The notes beneath the pieces were generated by a model, which was not told the origin of the DNA, did no database searches, and saw nothing but the letters and a program-made list of their open reading frames with translations. Position numbers and translations under genes: made by a program. From contig JAIRSV010000045.1 in the NCBI GenBank assembly GCA_031255275.1, forward strand, positions 1 through 14,965: a stretch of 14,965 bases of DNA. Reading direction: 5' to 3'. Positions within the stretch are counted from its first letter, which is position 1, and each line of letters begins with the position of its first letter. Shown in pieces: positions 14,724 to 14,965 of the stretch. This DNA comes from Proteiniphilum sp. Its GTDB lineage: Bacteria > Bacteroidota > Bacteroidia > Bacteroidales > Dysgonomonadaceae.

Positions 14724-14811
14724 GGAGAGATGCTCGAGTGGTTGAAGAGGCACGCCTGGAAAGCGTGTATACGCCAAAAGTGTATCGCGGGTTCGAATCC
14801 CGCTCTCTCCG
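14724..14811 (+). tRNA. tRNA-Ser (anticodon GGA)
   Basis: The 88-base cloverleaf is complete: acceptor GGAGAGA (14724-14730) pairs with TCTCTCC (14804-14810), with G as discriminator. The anticodon stem CACGC/GCGTG encloses CTGGAAA, so the anticodon GGA (14758-14760) reads UCC and UCU serine codons. A long variable arm (TATAC...GTATC) marks it as a class II tRNA, and the T arm is GCGGG-TTCGAAT-CCCGC. CCA is not encoded (CGC follows the discriminator) and must be added after transcription. Confidence 0.96.
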
Positions 14812-14916
14812 CGCTCTTACATAAAAGAAAAAAGTCAACTGTACAGACAGAAAATCTGAAATTTAAATATTAAAAACAAACAAGTAAAGATCATTAATCA
14901 CAAAATTGAACACACA

Positions 14917-14965
14917 ATGAAAAAGTTATTTGCAATTTTAGCAATCTTCGGAATGATGTCCGTAG
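14917..14965 (+). CDS. Partial CDS, signal-peptide start; possibly an ExbB/TolQ-type protein
   Basis: Only the first 16 codons are present: MKKLFAILAIFGMMSV, a lysine-led hydrophobic stretch like a signal peptide or first membrane segment. The A-rich leader (CAAAATTGAACACACA) is typical of expressed Bacteroidota genes. I recall ExbB-type proton channel proteins of this phylum starting with a similar MKKLFA sequence, and tonB is 3 kb upstream, so this is a plausible ExbB. The sequence here cannot prove it; any exported protein fits. Confidence 0.6.
   Translation, partial: MKKLFAILAIFGMMSV

Noticed and set aside
14812..14916. Possible tRNA or small RNA between tRNA-Ser and the last gene
   Set aside because: The stretch is A-rich leader DNA without a cloverleaf or a stable hairpin that I can see.

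Overview
The window looks like chromosomal DNA of a Bacteroidota bacterium, most likely of the order Bacteroidales. Several leaders carry the TAnnTTTG -7 box typical of the phylum, and most starts follow A-rich leaders without a clear Shine-Dalgarno. Protein lengths (RecG about 697 aa, GlyA 426, Lon about 818, Hpt 178, GDP-fucose synthase 359 with an insert) match the Bacteroidales forms as I know them. Family or genus cannot be fixed from the sequence alone.

Layout. 27-3494 (minus): glyA then recG, probably co-transcribed. 3761-6501 (plus): a small secreted, probably beta-barrel outer-membrane protein, then gmd and fcl, which together convert GDP-mannose to GDP-L-fucose. This run ends at an intrinsic terminator at 6594-6621. 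6622-7143: a non-coding repeat island between the convergent fcl and lon genes. Its core is a long imperfect inverted repeat (6707-6825 against 6949-7073) around a 123-bp centre that holds further small repeats and hairpins. 7144-9600 (minus): lon. 9710-11036 (plus, divergent from lon): a TrmN-type tRNA methyltransferase and hypoxanthine phosphoribosyltransferase. 11273-14535 (plus): tonB, a strong palindromic terminator, a polyprenyl diphosphate synthase, a 231-aa protein of unknown function and a TatD-family metal-dependent hydrolase that overlaps it by 4 bases. 14724-14811: tRNA-Ser(GGA). 14917-edge: the first 16 codons of a protein with a signal-like N-terminus. The nearby tonB makes an ExbB/TolQ-type proton-channel subunit a reasonable guess.

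Biology. Most genes are housekeeping: DNA repair, one-carbon metabolism, proteolysis, purine salvage, tRNA modification and isoprenoid synthesis. The envelope theme is GDP-fucose supply for surface glycans, an outer-membrane protein and the TonB energy-transduction system. I found no defence system, CRISPR array, transposase, phage gene or obvious new multi-gene system. The least explained parts are the repeat island, the 231-aa unknown protein coupled to tatD, and the placement of a strong terminator 16-17 bases ahead of the polyprenyl synthase start codon. The part up to about 10.4 kb is visibly richer in G+C than the part after it.
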